Assembly: GCF_022605725.1 (NCBI RefSeq)
Contig: NC_065549.1
Span: 19,249,614-19,313,613 of the forward strand
Direction: 5' to 3'
DNA from: Anthonomus grandis grandis
Lineage: Eukaryota > Arthropoda > Insecta > Coleoptera > Curculionidae
DNA length: 64,000 bases
The position numbers were made by a program, and so were the translations under genes. Numbering within the stretch: the stretch's first letter is position 1; each line of letters opens with the position of its first letter. The notes beneath the pieces were generated by a model that did not search any database, was not told the origin of the DNA, and saw nothing but the letters and a program-made list of their open reading frames with translations. Below, one piece after another: positions 9,966 to 22,240 of the stretch.

Positions 9966-12900
9966 TCAGTCTTCTTCTTTAATACAAGTCTCTACAATTT
10001 CCTTTAAATTAGGATTTTCCATTGCGGCTGCTATCCTTTCCTTGTCGTTTATTTGTTTATTTACTAGAAAAGAAAAAATCATATCAGGCTATGTTTGTTT
10101 TATAACATACTATTTAAAATGGCTCATGTATATATATATTTATACTTTTGATGACTTCATGTATTTCCCTGCGTTTTTTTGGTATATTTAATATAAAATT
10201 GAAAAAATAAAAATAAACTGTAGTTACATGCTACCAAGGAAAATAAAATTTAGATAAAAGCTACCATATAAGTAAAAGTATATCAAAGGTAAACAGAATA
10301 TTGAAAACTTGAATTTAAATTCAACAATTCCTTTACTTTTAATTTCAGATGAAATACGGTTTAAGTCCTATAAACATATAAAATACTGCAAAATCTTTTT
10401 AAAAAATCCGACAAAAAGATGTATATCTGACTCTGAGCTTCAATTACTCCAAATCAGGTCCAAAATTATTTTTTTTAAATTTAAATTTAAACTGCGTTAT
10501 AATACATCCAATAAATTATATTTAAATAGCAGAAAATAGAAAATGTAGTGCTTTTGTTTAATAACGCTAATATTCTGTCTGGAGTTCCTCAGGGGTCTGC
10601 GTTTGGTCCATTATTTTTTAATGTCCATTAGAAAGAATACTGACTGTCCAATTTTTTTAAAATGGTTAATAATATTCGTTCACAAAATATTAATAGGGGT
10701 AACCCCTGACTTTTTTTCTGATAAAATACTCTTTGCTTGCACATTAACTAAATTAAAATGTAAACTCTTGAATGGTTCGTATAAGTTATTATCAACTAAT
10801 AATATTCAGAAATCATTTCTCTTAATGCCTACTAAATGAATTAAAATCAATTATAAATAGGATGAAAAATACAGGGTGATTCGCGATCTACTGTACATAC
10901 TTATGTGGAGTATAAGGCATGCCTGTTGGTTATTCGGATCTATTACCAATATACAGGGTGATTTTCCTATTTTGGTAAAAATTTGTTGACCCTGTAGTTC
11001 CTAAACGGCTTACCCAATTTTTTTTTTATTTTTTTTACAAACACCTTTCGGGTATCTAGACTTTGTAACATAGAATAGCAAAGTTTCAGGGTCGGATTCG
11101 GCCAATTCACAAAAGAGGCCCTTGTGAGACATACATTTCTAAAGAAAAATATGCCACTATGTTGAGTGGCACATCAAAGGTTACGTACAAAAAAATCTTT
11201 CGATGGTACACGCGGCTTTTTTGCAATGTGTGCATTAAAGCTATACCCAAGCGGTACTAAAGATAACATCAAGAAAGCTATAATATATATCTACGGTTGC
11301 TAAAGAAATTATTAATTTTTTTCAATAAATTTTATTGCCTCAAACTAATCAATAAGTCTGGGGTTTTTGACAGATGTTTTTAAAATGACATTTATGTACC
11401 TATTTAATTTTTGTTTGACGTTATTAAAAGCACGAAATATTGCTTCCCCTTTCCAAAAAGTTTGTACGTTTCAATTGTAAAAATGACGTTATTTACAAAT
11501 GTTGAGTATGCAGATATCGTATTTGTGTACGGATTCTGACCAAACGTTTGCCGCAACTTTTAATACATTGTATGAGAAATGGTAAGTTTCCCTCAACCGA
11601 TGTTCATGCTAAAAGAGTGGATTCTAATTACGTGGTTCAAGAAGAGACTATTATCAACCTTGTATAAGAGAAGATCTCAGCACTAGCATTAGGCGAATTT
11701 CCGCTCAATTAGCGGTACCACAGACACTACTATAGAGAAGTATAAAAAATGAAAATTGAAGCCCATTCTAGGCATAAGAGGTACAAAGATAGAGATACAA
11801 GAAGGACTTGCTTAGACTGGCATTTGCTAGGTGGATAATAAATCACCGAAGAATATTTGCAGAACGCTATTTAGTAATTACGCCAAAGTCACAAGGGACA
11901 GAGTCTTTAATTCAAGAAACTCTCATGTATGGGCAAATGAAAACCTCCATTTGGTACGATTGGCTAATTCTCAACAAAAGTTTTCGGTGAATGTTTAGTG
12001 CGGCCTAATAAATGATCATTTAATTTGACAATTTAGACTTTCCTAAGTAAATTAATTTAAGAGGCATATACTTCCCACACGATGGGGCACCCGCGCATTT
12101 TGGAAGGATGTTCGAAATTATCTTGATCAACAATTTGTTGATCGGTGGATTGGACGCGGAGGTCCACATCCTTGGCTAGCTAGGTCACCAGACTTTCATC
12201 CAGCCCACTACTTTTCATGGGAGCATCTAAAACAAAACGGTACAGTATTCCAATAGAAACTAAGTTTCAATTAATAAATCAGATAAATTTTTATTGTGAC
12301 GAGATTAAAGAAAACCCTAAAATGATTTTAAAGAAATGGTGTTATTATGGCATTCCTCCTAAAAGGCATTGCTGAAGAGTGTAGGTGTCCTACGCTCTCA
12401 CTATAAATCTGTTGCTTAGGCAGCCCAAGAATCAATATTGGGTCCAATCTCAATTCTACTATATCAATTACTTTGCATATTTTGACAACTTATTAAGGAC
12501 AACTTATTTTTTGCTGATGAATCCTCTCTTCCCTAGCAGGACCTATAAACTGAATCTCTATAGCTCAGCTTCACAAAAATATGAAGAATATAAATTGTTG
12601 ATTTTGTGCCAACTTCTCACAACCTGTAACATATTTTTTTTAAATTACCTTTGCCTTTACCACTCTTTTTGATTGTTGGTTACACACTTTAATGAATTAT
12701 AGTGAGGTGCTATGCTTGAGTTCTTGTTCAAGCCATTTGAAATTCTTTATCCATGTTAATGTTGAAGTTGACATGTTTTATTGCTCTATATATGATATGA
12801 TTATTAATAAAGCTTAGCTAAAATTAGGGAACTACAATTACTTAAAGTCCTAAGTAATGAATTAATATTTAAAGAATTGACAACTGAAATTGACGAATTA

Positions 12901-15900
12901 ATATTTGGTAAAACATATAATTAGAACATTTACAAGTAAGACGTCAGAATTTTTACACAGCATCCAAATTTTATCTTTCAAGAGAAGTACATAACTGTTG
13001 CCATCTTGATATTTGGTGGAAGGTCATGTAAATATTTTACTCCCTACGCTCATAAAAAACCAATCTTTTAGTAGGTGATAAAGGCATGTAAATATTGGAA
13101 GATGCAAGTGGTTGATTTGACTTGTAAAATTTTCCACAATAAATTTATGTCCATTTTTAAAAAATAGTAAGGATATTTCTTCAATGCAAATAGCTAGTTA
13201 CCAAAAAGCTATTTAGTACCAGTGATAAAATGCAATCCTTAATTTGTTTAAATTAAAAGATATTGAGTTAAGTCATTGTTTATATTTCCCCAAAAACTTG
13301 TGATAAAAAAGGCTGGAGTCAATCAAGGAACTTGAAAATTATTTGTGGAGGAGTTGGCACAAAATTAACATGATAAATGCACTTTTCTTTATTCTTTAAC
13401 AGTAAGCAGCAGAGTTTATTCTATGATTATTGTGAAATACATATTAACATATTTTTGATTTTTGTGTCCATGAATTATTTTCTCATATTCCATAATAATG
13501 TTAGAGTAACCCAACATCATGTAATTATTGCGAGCCTATTTTGGCTATTTCCACTCCTAATGACGCATAATCTAATTAATTGAAGTCATTCAACACATTC
13601 CGAAAATACTTGCTCCGCAACATCAATGATGTCAGGGTCATGTCTTACCCTACCCAGTGCATATATTCTTGTGTGTCTGCTATTTGTGAGGGAAAAATCT
13701 TTCCAGGTTTGTGACTACTTCTGAAACTCACAATCACTTTACCAGAGGTGGAAGCTGTTACTACATTATAGACTTTCCTGGTCACCCGGTGTGGCATTCT
13801 ACTATGAAGTTGAGTTTTTTATTGCCTTGCCAACCTTACTTAAAGACTTGCCTCTTAATGAATTTAAATTCAGGGTAAAAAAACCTTCTAATTTTAAATT
13901 TCATTCATTTGAAGAATTTTCCAATGCCCATTTTAATATTCTATAACAAAGAATGAAATGTTTTAATGGATTTTAAGTTAGTATTGTTAGATAAACTTTA
14001 TATGTAGTATTGGCCATAATGGTTGAAACTTTTCAATTTTATAAATTTTACTATGCATCTTAAAAAATAGCACATCACTAAATAAACAAAATACCACAGA
14101 ATATATTTTTGGCTGATCTTTGATCGAACCATAAGAAATTTTTTCAATTTATGTCCTGGTCAAAATGCTTGGAACTGTCTATTTAAACTTATAAATATGT
14201 ATTTTTAACGCAGTTTTTGAATAGCCAGTGTTCAGGTCAGTTAAATTTATAACGATTAGCGATATATTTCTGTTAAGATGTTATATGTTAGAGCCTTTGA
14301 TAAGATGCACCATGGATTTCTTCCTCAGAAACTTAGCAAGCTTGGTTTTCATTCTAATCTTGTACAATTTTTTGCTTCCTATCTGGCGGATAGACACCAG
14401 TTTGTAGAGTATAATGTGTTTAGGTCATATGTTTATAAAGCATATAGTGGTGGTCCTCAGGGTAGCAATCGTGCTCCTTTTTTGTTTCCCATTTTTATCA
14501 ATGACATATCTGTTAACATTTTAAGCAATAGTCTTCTGTTTGCTGACGACCTAAAGATATTTCGCATTGTAACTAATTGGGATGACTGTTTGCTTCTCCA
14601 AAATGATATTAATTCAATCTACAACTGGTGCAAGATTAATAGGCTTCCTCGCAATATTGAAAAGTGTAAAAGGATGTCCATTTCTTTGCTAAAAAAAGAA
14701 ATTAGCTTTGACTATACATTAAATAGTACAATTCTTTCTAACTGTGATTATGTTCGTGATTTGGGTGTCACTATTGACAAGAAGCTTAATTTTTGCAATC
14801 ATATCGATAATATCATAAAGTCATCTTTTAAATATCTTGGTTTTATTATAAGAGCTACATCAGACTTCACTAGTAAATCAAGTAGAATCATCTTATTTCA
14901 TTTCCTAATAAAATCGCGATTACTTTATGCGGCTCCACTCTGGTATCCAAACTATACTGTTCACATTGTTAGACTTGAATTTGTTCAACGTTAATTTCTG
15001 AAACATATCGCTTTTAAAACTAATGGAATTTATCCGGAATCAGCACTTGTTACTCAGCAGATTCAATATGCTTTCCCTTCATCAGGAAACCATTTGTGCA
15101 AATTTGCTTTTTCTTTTCAAATTGTGTAATGGTCATATTAACTGCCCGGAAGTGCTAGCAGCTCTATACTTTGTTGTGCCTTACATTAATACTAGAAGAC
15201 CAAAAATGTTTTACTTACAAACATATAGCACAAATTTAGCAAAGAAAGAACCTTAATACAGAGCATGCTCTTGGTTTAATTTGGTCCATTTGAGTCTGGA
15301 TGTCGATCTCTTTAATGTCTTCTCGTCATTTAAAAAAATTATTGTCAAACAATACTGTAAACCTATTTGGTTAATATGCCTCTTATATATATTTTTTTCT
15401 TCTTGAACATATTTTATGATTACCTATTAGTTATATTTTTATATATGATTATTATTATTTTTCATGATATATGAAGTGTTAATACTTATATTTTGATATA
15501 TTGTCTTAGTGATTAGGATTAGATTCCTGTTAGACAATAAATATATTTGAATTTGAAAAAAGATGGCAAAAGGCAAATCATATTCTAGAGATATTCGCCA
15601 AAGAATTATAGACTTTTACAAACAGGGTATTAAGCAGTGTTATGTTTCTAAAAGATGGAAAGTTCCAAAAAACACTGTCTCATGAATCATTAAAAGATAT
15701 ACATATATCGTCATACGATTCCAGGAAAAAGCTGTGGAAGACCTAAAGCTACTACTGCCCGGGTGGATAAGCGAATTTTAAATATTGTTCATAATGATCC
15801 AACACTAAATGAAAGACCTACAGACCTGCAAAATTACGTAAACTACGTGTTTCCTTACTGCGGAAAAATAACGTAAAGCTACGCCTACAATTTATTTATT

Positions 15901-18900
15901 TATTTTTTATTTTATTTATTTACAGAATCCATTTACAAAAGTGTTACATAGCATACCCATACAAACATATATATTCAGATACAAAACTATCTATAAATCA
16001 ATGAAAGGTGTAGATGAGTTAATTAATTAAAGCCCCTATGAAATAATATTCTTTAACTGCCCATTAAAAGATGTAGTCCTAGAGTCAAAAAAGCTTATCT
16101 ATCCTGACAGACCATTAGCACTTCGAGCCATTCGTGTAATTGGCTCATTAATACCATAAGCGGTATGGTGGAATGAGACTGAAAATATTTCTGACTGTCT
16201 ATTCAATCTGGTAGGCACCCTAAGTTTAAAAAGAGACAATAACTCGGGACAATCTATAGTAGCATTTAAAATCTTATGCATAAAACATAAGTCGAGTAAT
16301 GTTCTTCGTGACTCTAATGTGGGTAAGTTCAGGTTATCCCTGACCCACTGATATTAACACTCCTGTCTCCTGTAACCCCATCTAAAAGCAGCCACCCTTA
16401 AATATTTATTTTGAGTTTTTTCAATCTGCTCAATGTAGCAGTTATATGACGGGGACCACACAATTGAGCCATACTCCAAGATGGGTCTAACAAGAGAGCA
16501 ATAAAGTAATCTAAAAGCAAACAAAGACAAATCAGTTACAGACCGTTGGATAAAACCCAGCATTTTCATTGCCTTACCAGTCACCTGATTGATGTGACTT
16601 TTAAAAGACAACCTGGAGTCAATAAATATTCCTAAGTCAGAAACCTCTGTTTTGACTACAGATTGCTACATTATTTATTTTATAAAGAAAAGCAATAGGG
16701 TTTCTTTGCTTAGAAAAAGTAATCTTATGGCACTTATTGATATTAAGGGACATTCTATTCAAGTGGCACCAATCAAAGAACAAATTAAGGTCTTTTTGCA
16801 GGAGCACAGCATCAGAAAGGGATGTGATAGGCCTAAATAGCCTCACATCATCAGCAAACATTAGCACACGACAATTTTCAAGTTTCCAACCAGATCAATC
16901 AAAAAGAGGCAAAACAAAACAGGGCCTGAGTGCGAGCCCTGTGGCACCCCAGATGGCACCAATATTTCAGAGGAACATGTACCTCCAAGATTAACAATCT
17001 GCGTTCTACCTCTGATGAATCCCGAGATCCACTGAACAAGAGGCCCCACAATACCTAAAGCCCTAAGCTTCTGCAAGAGTACCCCATGGTTAACCCTATC
17101 AAAAGCCTTGGAAAAATCTGTATATATTGAGTCAACCTGAAGTCTTTTCTCCAAGCAGCGGTAGAGGTAGTTGACATACAGCACCAAATTAGCATCAGTA
17201 GATCTGCATTTTATAAATCCAAATTGCTCAGGATTAAATAAAGATTTAAAACTCCAGGCAATCCTATGACTGACCAGGCAGTCAAGCAGCTTTGGCAACT
17301 CAGATTGGTTACACACAGCCCGTTAAATTGGAAATTTCATTTCTACTACCAGATTTAAAAATTAGTTTTAGGAAACTCCTCTTCCAGAGAGTGGGATAAG
17401 AACCAGTACCTAGAGATTTGTTAAAAATGAACAGTATTGGTTTCGTAAGAACACAAACACATTTCTTTAGGAAGAATGCCGGAATCCCATCTGGTCTAGC
17501 GCAGAGCTTATTCTTAGAGGAAGTAATATAAGAATAATATAAACATCCTGCGTTGACAGGGTTAAATTGCTCAGACAAATTGATTTATCAAAATCAAAAG
17601 ATGGTATGTCATTGACTTGCTCATCCGAATAGACGGATGAGCGAAGGATGACGGATGAGGAAAAGTATTCTGCAAACATATCCGCAGTATCCGAGATATT
17701 CATACTAATCCTGTTATTGTATGTCATTCTGGAGGGAAGGCTAAAACCAGTCGAATATATGACCAAAAGTACCTCGGATTGCTAGCGAGATTCATTTCCA
17801 CCTTATTAATAAACTCCTGGACAAAATTATCGCACCACTTGATTTTTAGAGATTTTTTTTTAATAAAGATAAAAAAATAAGCAAACTTATAAGCATTGTT
17901 AACTATGCATTATTAATTAACAAAAACAATTATATTCTATTTAACAAAACGAGATTTAAGTAACTAAATTCAATACAAGGAAAAGCATCAATTTTCACTA
18001 ACTTCAATTTTGATACAAAAATAAAACAATAGACCCATAATGAATTTTTAACAACATGTATTGCCACCTCTAGCTGCAATGACCGCTTGAAGTCTTCGCA
18101 GCATTCCTCGTATCAAATTATGAACACTTTCCTGCGGATGTATTCTCACTCCTCACGAGCAGCATGTTCCATGATAAAGCATAAACATAGTTTTTGTCCA
18201 GTTCTGCTTTTTATACGAGAAAAGATATTATAACTGTTTTAACTGATATTTATTTTTATTTGAATTTTCTTGACAAAATAATTAGTGGTGCGATAATTTT
18301 GTCCAGGAGTTTATATTGTTTATAGCACAACTCTCTTAAGTACTCACATTAATGTCTCAAAAATACAAATTGACCACTAATTTTAAACTTTTTGTGAATT
18401 TGTTTCTTTCTTATTATCAAACTGCGAAGCTCTGAAGAAAACCAACATGGAAAAGAAGAACTTTTGTACCTCTTTAGAGGAATAAACCTTTCAATTGAGG
18501 AGTAGATCACATTATAGAAAATTGACACTATGACATCAATAGATGTCTCTCCCAAAAACAATTGATTCCAGTCTATCCCAGCAAGACAATCGTTAATTGC
18601 TATGTAATCTCCCTTACCAAAATCATAAAAATATTCCTCATATATCATATCATCAGAATTTTCTGCACAACAAAGGTTAAAACTAATTGCTGTATGGTGC
18701 AAGCTATTCTCAAAAATCTTGTCTATTGCACGTTCGAGACTAATTAAATCTGAGCTACTAAATACAAGATCCAAGGCATTTAAAACCCCATTTACCTGAA
18801 AAAAGTTATAGAAGCTAAAGCAGTTGGCCAGAGTAAGCACAGACTCTCTGTCATTCTCCAGACAACCACCAACCACCAAACCAAGATCATCATTCTCCCA

Positions 18901-21546
18901 TCTAGCATGTGGTAAATTGTAATCACTTGCCAAGACAAACAAACTACTTGAATATCTACTATATACATGTTCAACAGATTCACAATGGCTTAAATAGGCT
19001 TGAAGTGGAGATGAAGATGGTATATAAATACAAGCAACAACAAAGATTGTCAATTGTAAAAGTCAAATAGATCTGATAAATATCCACATCAACAAGTGGG
19101 ATACCAATTCTGTGTACATAAACTCTTTTTAGCTGCAATCAATACACCACATCCACGAGCCTTGGTAGTATTTGTACCCATTTGATGATCATATCTATAT
19201 AAATCATAGTTTGGTGTGAGTTCAATTTCAGCATCTGAATATTCAGATGTTAACCAAGTCTCTGCAATCATAACAATATCATAGCAGCAGCAACTAAATG
19301 CCTGCTGAAACGGCCATCCCGCACTAAATTATGGTTTGATTCATTTGATTTTGATGAAAATTTAGCTTGCGTTTATTATTTAACCCAAATTTTCGCAAGA
19401 TAACCGCTCTAGGCCAGTTATCCGGCCTTAAAAAATCATCCTTACAATCGCTGTTGATGCTTATATTAAAAGAAATAGTCTCACCCTTAACTGGCAACAT
19501 ATCTACTTTAAGGTCTCTAATCTGAGGGAACCGCTTTTTAATGTGCTCTTCAACAAAATTAGGGATCACTCCCATTTTAACACGTCCCAGATAAAAATAT
19601 TCCCTATTTACTGAACCTGCAAAATTTTCATCACCTCGAAAGTCCGCTTCTCCTAAAACCAATTTGCACTAGATCACCTTAACTGGACAGTGCAGGATTG
19701 GAAGAAGGTATTGCTCAGTTCCAAATTTAATCTATTTTCTGATGATGGAATAGTACATGTTCGGCGACCAAAGGGTAGAGTTTCGGCGATCAAGAATTAA
19801 GCATGCAGGTGGAAACATGATGGTATGGGGGCGCTTTTCTTGGTATGGTACCTCTTCATTAGGTGGTAGGAAAAATGGACCGGTTCATGTATCGAGATAT
19901 TCTGCGTGATGTAATGGAGCACTACACATTTTAATCAACGCTAGTAAATTTTGTGTTTTGACAGGACAATGATCCTAAGTACATTTCAAAGTTGGTAAAG
20001 GCATTGTTGCAGCAAGAAAAATTACATTATTAAATTGGCCAGCCCAAAGTCTGGATTTAAATCTGATTGAGAATTTATGGGAACTTCTGGACTGCAAAAT
20101 TTGTGACTCTGGAATGGTCAAAAATGCTGAGTTATTTAAACTTCTTGAAGTATGGACAGGGCAATAATAGAAAATTTAATTAAATCAAGAGGTTATCACA
20201 CTAAATATTAATTCATATAATACTAAGATAAGATATTTGAGTTTTGTATATTTCTTAAGAATTAAAAGATTTTGTTCCAAGTATTTTGTCCAGCTTATTT
20301 TTTATTCCAAAGCTCAGGTGCTAGTTGATTTATGCACATACAACCACCATTACTTATCTTTGGTCTTCAGTATGCAATAGTTTAGTTAATAAGATTTTAC
20401 AATTAACAAACACCAATCAGAAGTATTTCTGGGTAACCTTTAGATTTTCAATACTGTTTAGGTAGTTTGAAATTTGTAATTGACTTGTATAAGAGTTATA
20501 TAATATGTGTACCAATAAATGAATTGAATTAATGTAATTTATGATTTAAAAATAGTTCTTTATATTAAATGTTTCAGCAATTCTTTTACTTTTAACCCAA
20601 AAACCAGTCCTAAATTGAAAACAAGATTCTGCTAAAAAGTGATTGATGTAATTTTACATGTAAATTATCAAATTCTTTAAAATAATCTTCCCAAGATTCT
20701 TTTCAAAAATTGTCTTGTATTGAAGGGGCACAGTCCTGCTCATTTGCCGCTTTTCCGACTTCTAATCCGCTCTCATGATTCGTTATAATATGATACTTTT
20801 AATAAAATCTTTTTCAGTTGTTAAATTTAATTTTTACTCACAACTTAATGTTCTAACTAAAAAAAATTATACATACTTTCATGTTCAGTTGCATGTGCTC
20901 CATCCTTAATATAAATATCTAACTTTATAGGATAAGGCACATTTCTTAATAGTTTAACCCTAATGCACAGTCCTATCAAGGTAGCTAAAGAACAATGAGG
21001 TACAGTCGGGTTAAACTCTACCCTAACAATATTTATATTTGCTCCTGTAGGTTGTTTAATCTGAAATGATTTTACGTTTAATTGTGTAATGAATATTTTA
21101 CACTGACTTACGAAAATTCCGTCTTCATAAATCACATTAAGCTCCTCAAGCGTGTTAGGCTTCTCAGGATCTTTTATATTCCTAAGAAGGTCTGAAATAT
21201 ATAATAAAAGTTAACTATTAGGTTGTGTATTACTACTAAGTAGCTAATAATGTGATGGACCATGCATTTTTAGTAATTCAGATTTATATTTACCATAAAC
21301 CATGTCCTTTAACTCATCACTGTTAATAGTCTCTTCAACAAGTTTTTCCTTGCCCTTGTCAGAACCTAATTTTTTACGTAAATAAGACAAAAACATATTA
21401 AAACAGGAAATAAAATAGACACACACAAATTTGTTAAAATTTGCATTAAAAAATAATGTTAAAAAAATCAGCTGTTTTGTTGACAAACATATCATTTGAC
21501 ATTTAATAACCTAACCTTGGCTATGGTCCTCTTGCTCCTCCGGCAT
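9966..21546 (-). CDS. CIAO2A: CIAO2A (FAM96A), cytosolic Fe-S assembly factor, five exons
   Basis: CIAO2A belongs to the MIP18/DUF59 family. It works with CIAO1 in the cytosolic iron-sulfur assembly targeting complex. My exon model on the minus strand is 21546-21516, 21365-21294, 21191-21112, 21060-20877 and 10063-9966. It sums to 465 nt and keeps phase at every junction, giving 154 residues, close to the usual 160. Diagnostic stretches are KDPEKPNTLEEL (exon 3), PTVPHCSLATLIGLCIRVKLL with the family's conserved reactive Cys (exon 4), and INKQINDKERIAAAMENPNL (exon 5). The donors are GTTAGG, GTAAAT, GTAAGT and GTATGT. The start is uncertain: an alternative first exon opening at 21396 or 21495 reads through without the first intron. 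The last intron (20876-10064) is 10.8 kb and is almost all transposons. Confidence 0.9.
10064..10539. other. CIAO2A intron 4, distal end
   Basis: AT-rich intron sequence next to the last exon. The small plus-strand frame at 10309-10539 has no clear family match, though it may be decayed LINE sequence continuous with the scrap that follows. Confidence 0.35.
10540..10850 (+). pseudogene. Scrap of a LINE reverse transcriptase
   Basis: The plus strand at 10569-10618 reads ILSGVPQGSAFGPLFFNVH, the conserved box before the reverse transcriptase active site, then stops. The remaining 230 bases have lost recognisable motifs. Confidence 0.5.
10958..12400 (+). pseudogene. Decayed mariner-like element
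   Basis: An ACAGGGTGATTTTCC start, typical of such ends, lies at 10957. Transposase sequence follows in several frames from about 11484 (MTLFTNVEYADIVFVYG, with no continuous frame). The C-terminal catalytic region is clearer: YFPHDGAPAHFGR at about 12068-12107 and GRGGPHPW...ARSPDFHPAHYF at about 12150-12215, where the third catalytic Asp appears replaced by His. I found no matching right end, so the boundary is approximate. Confidence 0.65.
12400..13960 (+). pseudogene. Shredded LINE remnants
   Basis: The plus strand at 12415-12535 gives fragments of the PQG..LGPILxLLYIN..AYF box and of the ADESSLP active-site region in shifting frames. At about 13835-13890 the frame LLKDLPLNEFKFRVKK matches the C-terminal helix of LINE ORF2 proteins. 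The 1.3 kb between holds no clear motif. They may be one old insertion. Confidence 0.5.
14240..15560 (+). mobile_element. 5'-truncated LINE (Jockey/CR1-like), 3' end intact
   Basis: The element keeps the reverse transcriptase C-terminal half (14278-14994), a tail in another frame (15000-15256) and a 3' UTR that ends AATAAATATATTTGAATTTG plus a short A-run at about 15560. The A-run directly abuts the Tc1-like start codon that follows. It lies within CIAO2A intron 4. Confidence 0.82.
14278..15256 (+). pseudogene. Reverse transcriptase fragment of the LINE
   Basis: The reading frame starts in the AFDKMHHGFLPQKL box, continues with SGGPQGSNRAPFLFPIFIND (altered from the usual SGVPQGS.LGP) and keeps an intact LLFADDLKIF active site near residue 90. 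Then come WCKINRLPRNIEKCK, VRDLGVTIDKKLNF and the thumb, ending at TAA 14992. A frame change follows and the C-terminal segment (ICANLLFLFKLCNGHINCPEV) runs to 15256. The N-terminal endonuclease is absent. Confidence 0.8.
16099..19271 (-). pseudogene. LINE ORF2: endonuclease and reverse transcriptase, broken
   Basis: The endonuclease starts with AETWLTSEYSDAEIEL and RGCGVLIAAKKSL (19271-19089) and continues with VVACIYIPSSSPLQAY and LASDYNLPHARWEND (19053-18349). The reverse transcriptase has KLCARPDGIPAFFLKKC (about 17520), EQFGFIKCRSTDANL and YTDFSKAFDRVNHGVLLQKL (about 17240-17070), SGVPQGSHSGPVLF (about 16940), MFADDVRLFRPI (about 16860) with an intact Asp pair, and WCHLNRMSLNINKC. The thumb and tail run to TAG/TGA near 16099. 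Several frame changes show it is inactive. Confidence 0.82.
17812..18311 (-). mobile_element. Tc1-derived MITE keeping the transposase C-terminus
   Basis: The 500-bp element starts AACTCCTGGACAAAATTATC and ends with its inverse; the inverted repeats are about 28 bp. TA flanks each side (17810-17811, 18312-18313). On the minus strand the interior reads HPQESVHNLIRGMLRRLQAV and ARGGNT, the last residues of a Tc1-like transposase, so it arose by internal deletion. It is nested in the minus-strand LINE between endonuclease and reverse transcriptase. Confidence 0.9.
19324..19662 (-). pseudogene. End of the LINE ORF1
   Basis: This 112-residue frame has REYFYLGRVKMGVIPNFVEE, PQIRDLKVDMLPVKGETISF and FLRPDNWPRAVILRKF, the C-terminal pattern of Jockey/CR1-type ORF1 proteins. 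It ends just before the endonuclease of ORF2. Confidence 0.6.
20291..20876. other. CIAO2A intron 4, proximal end
   Basis: No coding signal. ACCAATAAATGAATTGAATT at about 20511 looks like a LINE 3' terminus, but no matching coding sequence precedes it. Confidence 0.35.
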
Positions 21547-21797
21547 TTTTATATTTGTTACGTGATGTTTTGACGCTTTTAAAACCAATTTTCGTGTTTA
21601 AATGGCCGTAGAAATTAATCGGAAATTCCTAAATAACCTTCCGAAAATCCCAAATCACTCGTGATAAACTGATATGAAAACACCTTATCAATCAACCTTA
21701 GATCTAAGTCAATCGATAAATAAAATTTTGCGAGACAAGACTCTTCATTCTGAACACCGAATGATGCTTAGACCTTAAAATTGCGTTTATAAGAGGT
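21547..21797. promoter_or_regulatory. 5' flank of CIAO2A
   Basis: This short stretch lies between the proposed CIAO2A start codon (21544-21546) and the repeat at 21798. It should hold the promoter. I see no TATA box or other site I would defend. Confidence 0.3.
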
Positions 21798-22150
21798 AAA
21801 TAAATATTGATAAGCCAAACACTAAGTGCATATCAAGTTCAAAAGATCATATTTTTGTATTTTTTTCATAATTATTGGGAAGTGAGGTCAAGTGCGACAA
21901 CATCGGATAGAGTTATAAAATACAGACTTTTGACAGGCGTCTCTAGATATAAGAGCGATATTAAGGCTCGGACCTACTTCATACTGTTGCCGCGATTTAT
22001 TCACCTAGCATGCAACACATTTTTCGATACATACCATGAATTTAATAAATATACCTGGAGTGCTAATGTAAATAGCCACCATAACCAAAAATAACCGTTG
22101 CTTTTAACCGTTTTTTAGTAGTTGTGTTCTTTTGACGTTGGTCACTCTGA
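21798..22150 (+). repeat. Direct repeat, copy 1
   Basis: It begins AATAAATATTGATAAGCC and matches 22241-22530 at roughly 95% over about 265 bp up to AATAAATATACCTGG. After a 60-bp insertion, the trailing GTTGTGTTCTTTTGACGTTG also matches. No coding signal. Confidence 0.8.
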
Positions 22151-22240
22151 ACATTTTCAGGGTTGCTAACAAAAATATATTAATTCTTAGACGAGATAAA
22201 AAAAGCTCTTTTAACTCTTTTTAAATATTGATAATCCCTC

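Larger units (their letters stand above)
15888..19660 (-). mobile_element. LINE (Jockey/CR1-like), minus strand, nested in the Tc1-like element
   Basis: The 3' end is an A/T tail of ATAAATAAA type (15888-15922 as its complement). Reading upward: ORF2 C-terminus ending at 16099; reverse transcriptase 16354-17578; linker to 17766; a MITE (17812-18311); endonuclease 18349-19271; and the last 112 residues of ORF1 (19662-19324). It is 5' truncated inside ORF1. Confidence 0.85.
15564..20215 (+). pseudogene. Tc1-like transposase, two separated halves
   Basis: The first half gives MAKGKSYSRDIRQRIIDFYK and VSKRWKVPKNTVS, the paired helix-turn-helix DNA-binding region, then frame shifts. The second half starts FALDHLNWTVQDWKKVL, but the first catalytic Asp box (normally LFSDESKF) is shortened to LLSSKF. 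It continues with QDNDPKYISK (second Asp box), then LIENLWELL carrying the catalytic Glu of the DD34E class, and ends near SRGYHTKY. Several frameshifts and stops are present. Confidence 0.75.
15562..20290 (+). mobile_element. Tc1-like transposon split by a LINE
   Basis: The N-terminal transposase half lies at 15564-15885 and the C-terminal half at about 19660-20215. A minus-strand LINE with its A/T tail at 15888 separates them. About 35 residues expected at the joint are missing, so the insertion came with, or was followed by, a deletion. The 5' terminal repeat is missing because the preceding LINE tail abuts the start codon. Confidence 0.78.

Noticed and set aside
21244..21495. Separate 83-residue minus-strand gene
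   Set aside because: Its C-terminal part continues in phase into CIAO2A exon 3 through a donor at 21293, so it is an exon, not a gene. Its upstream part is probably intron.
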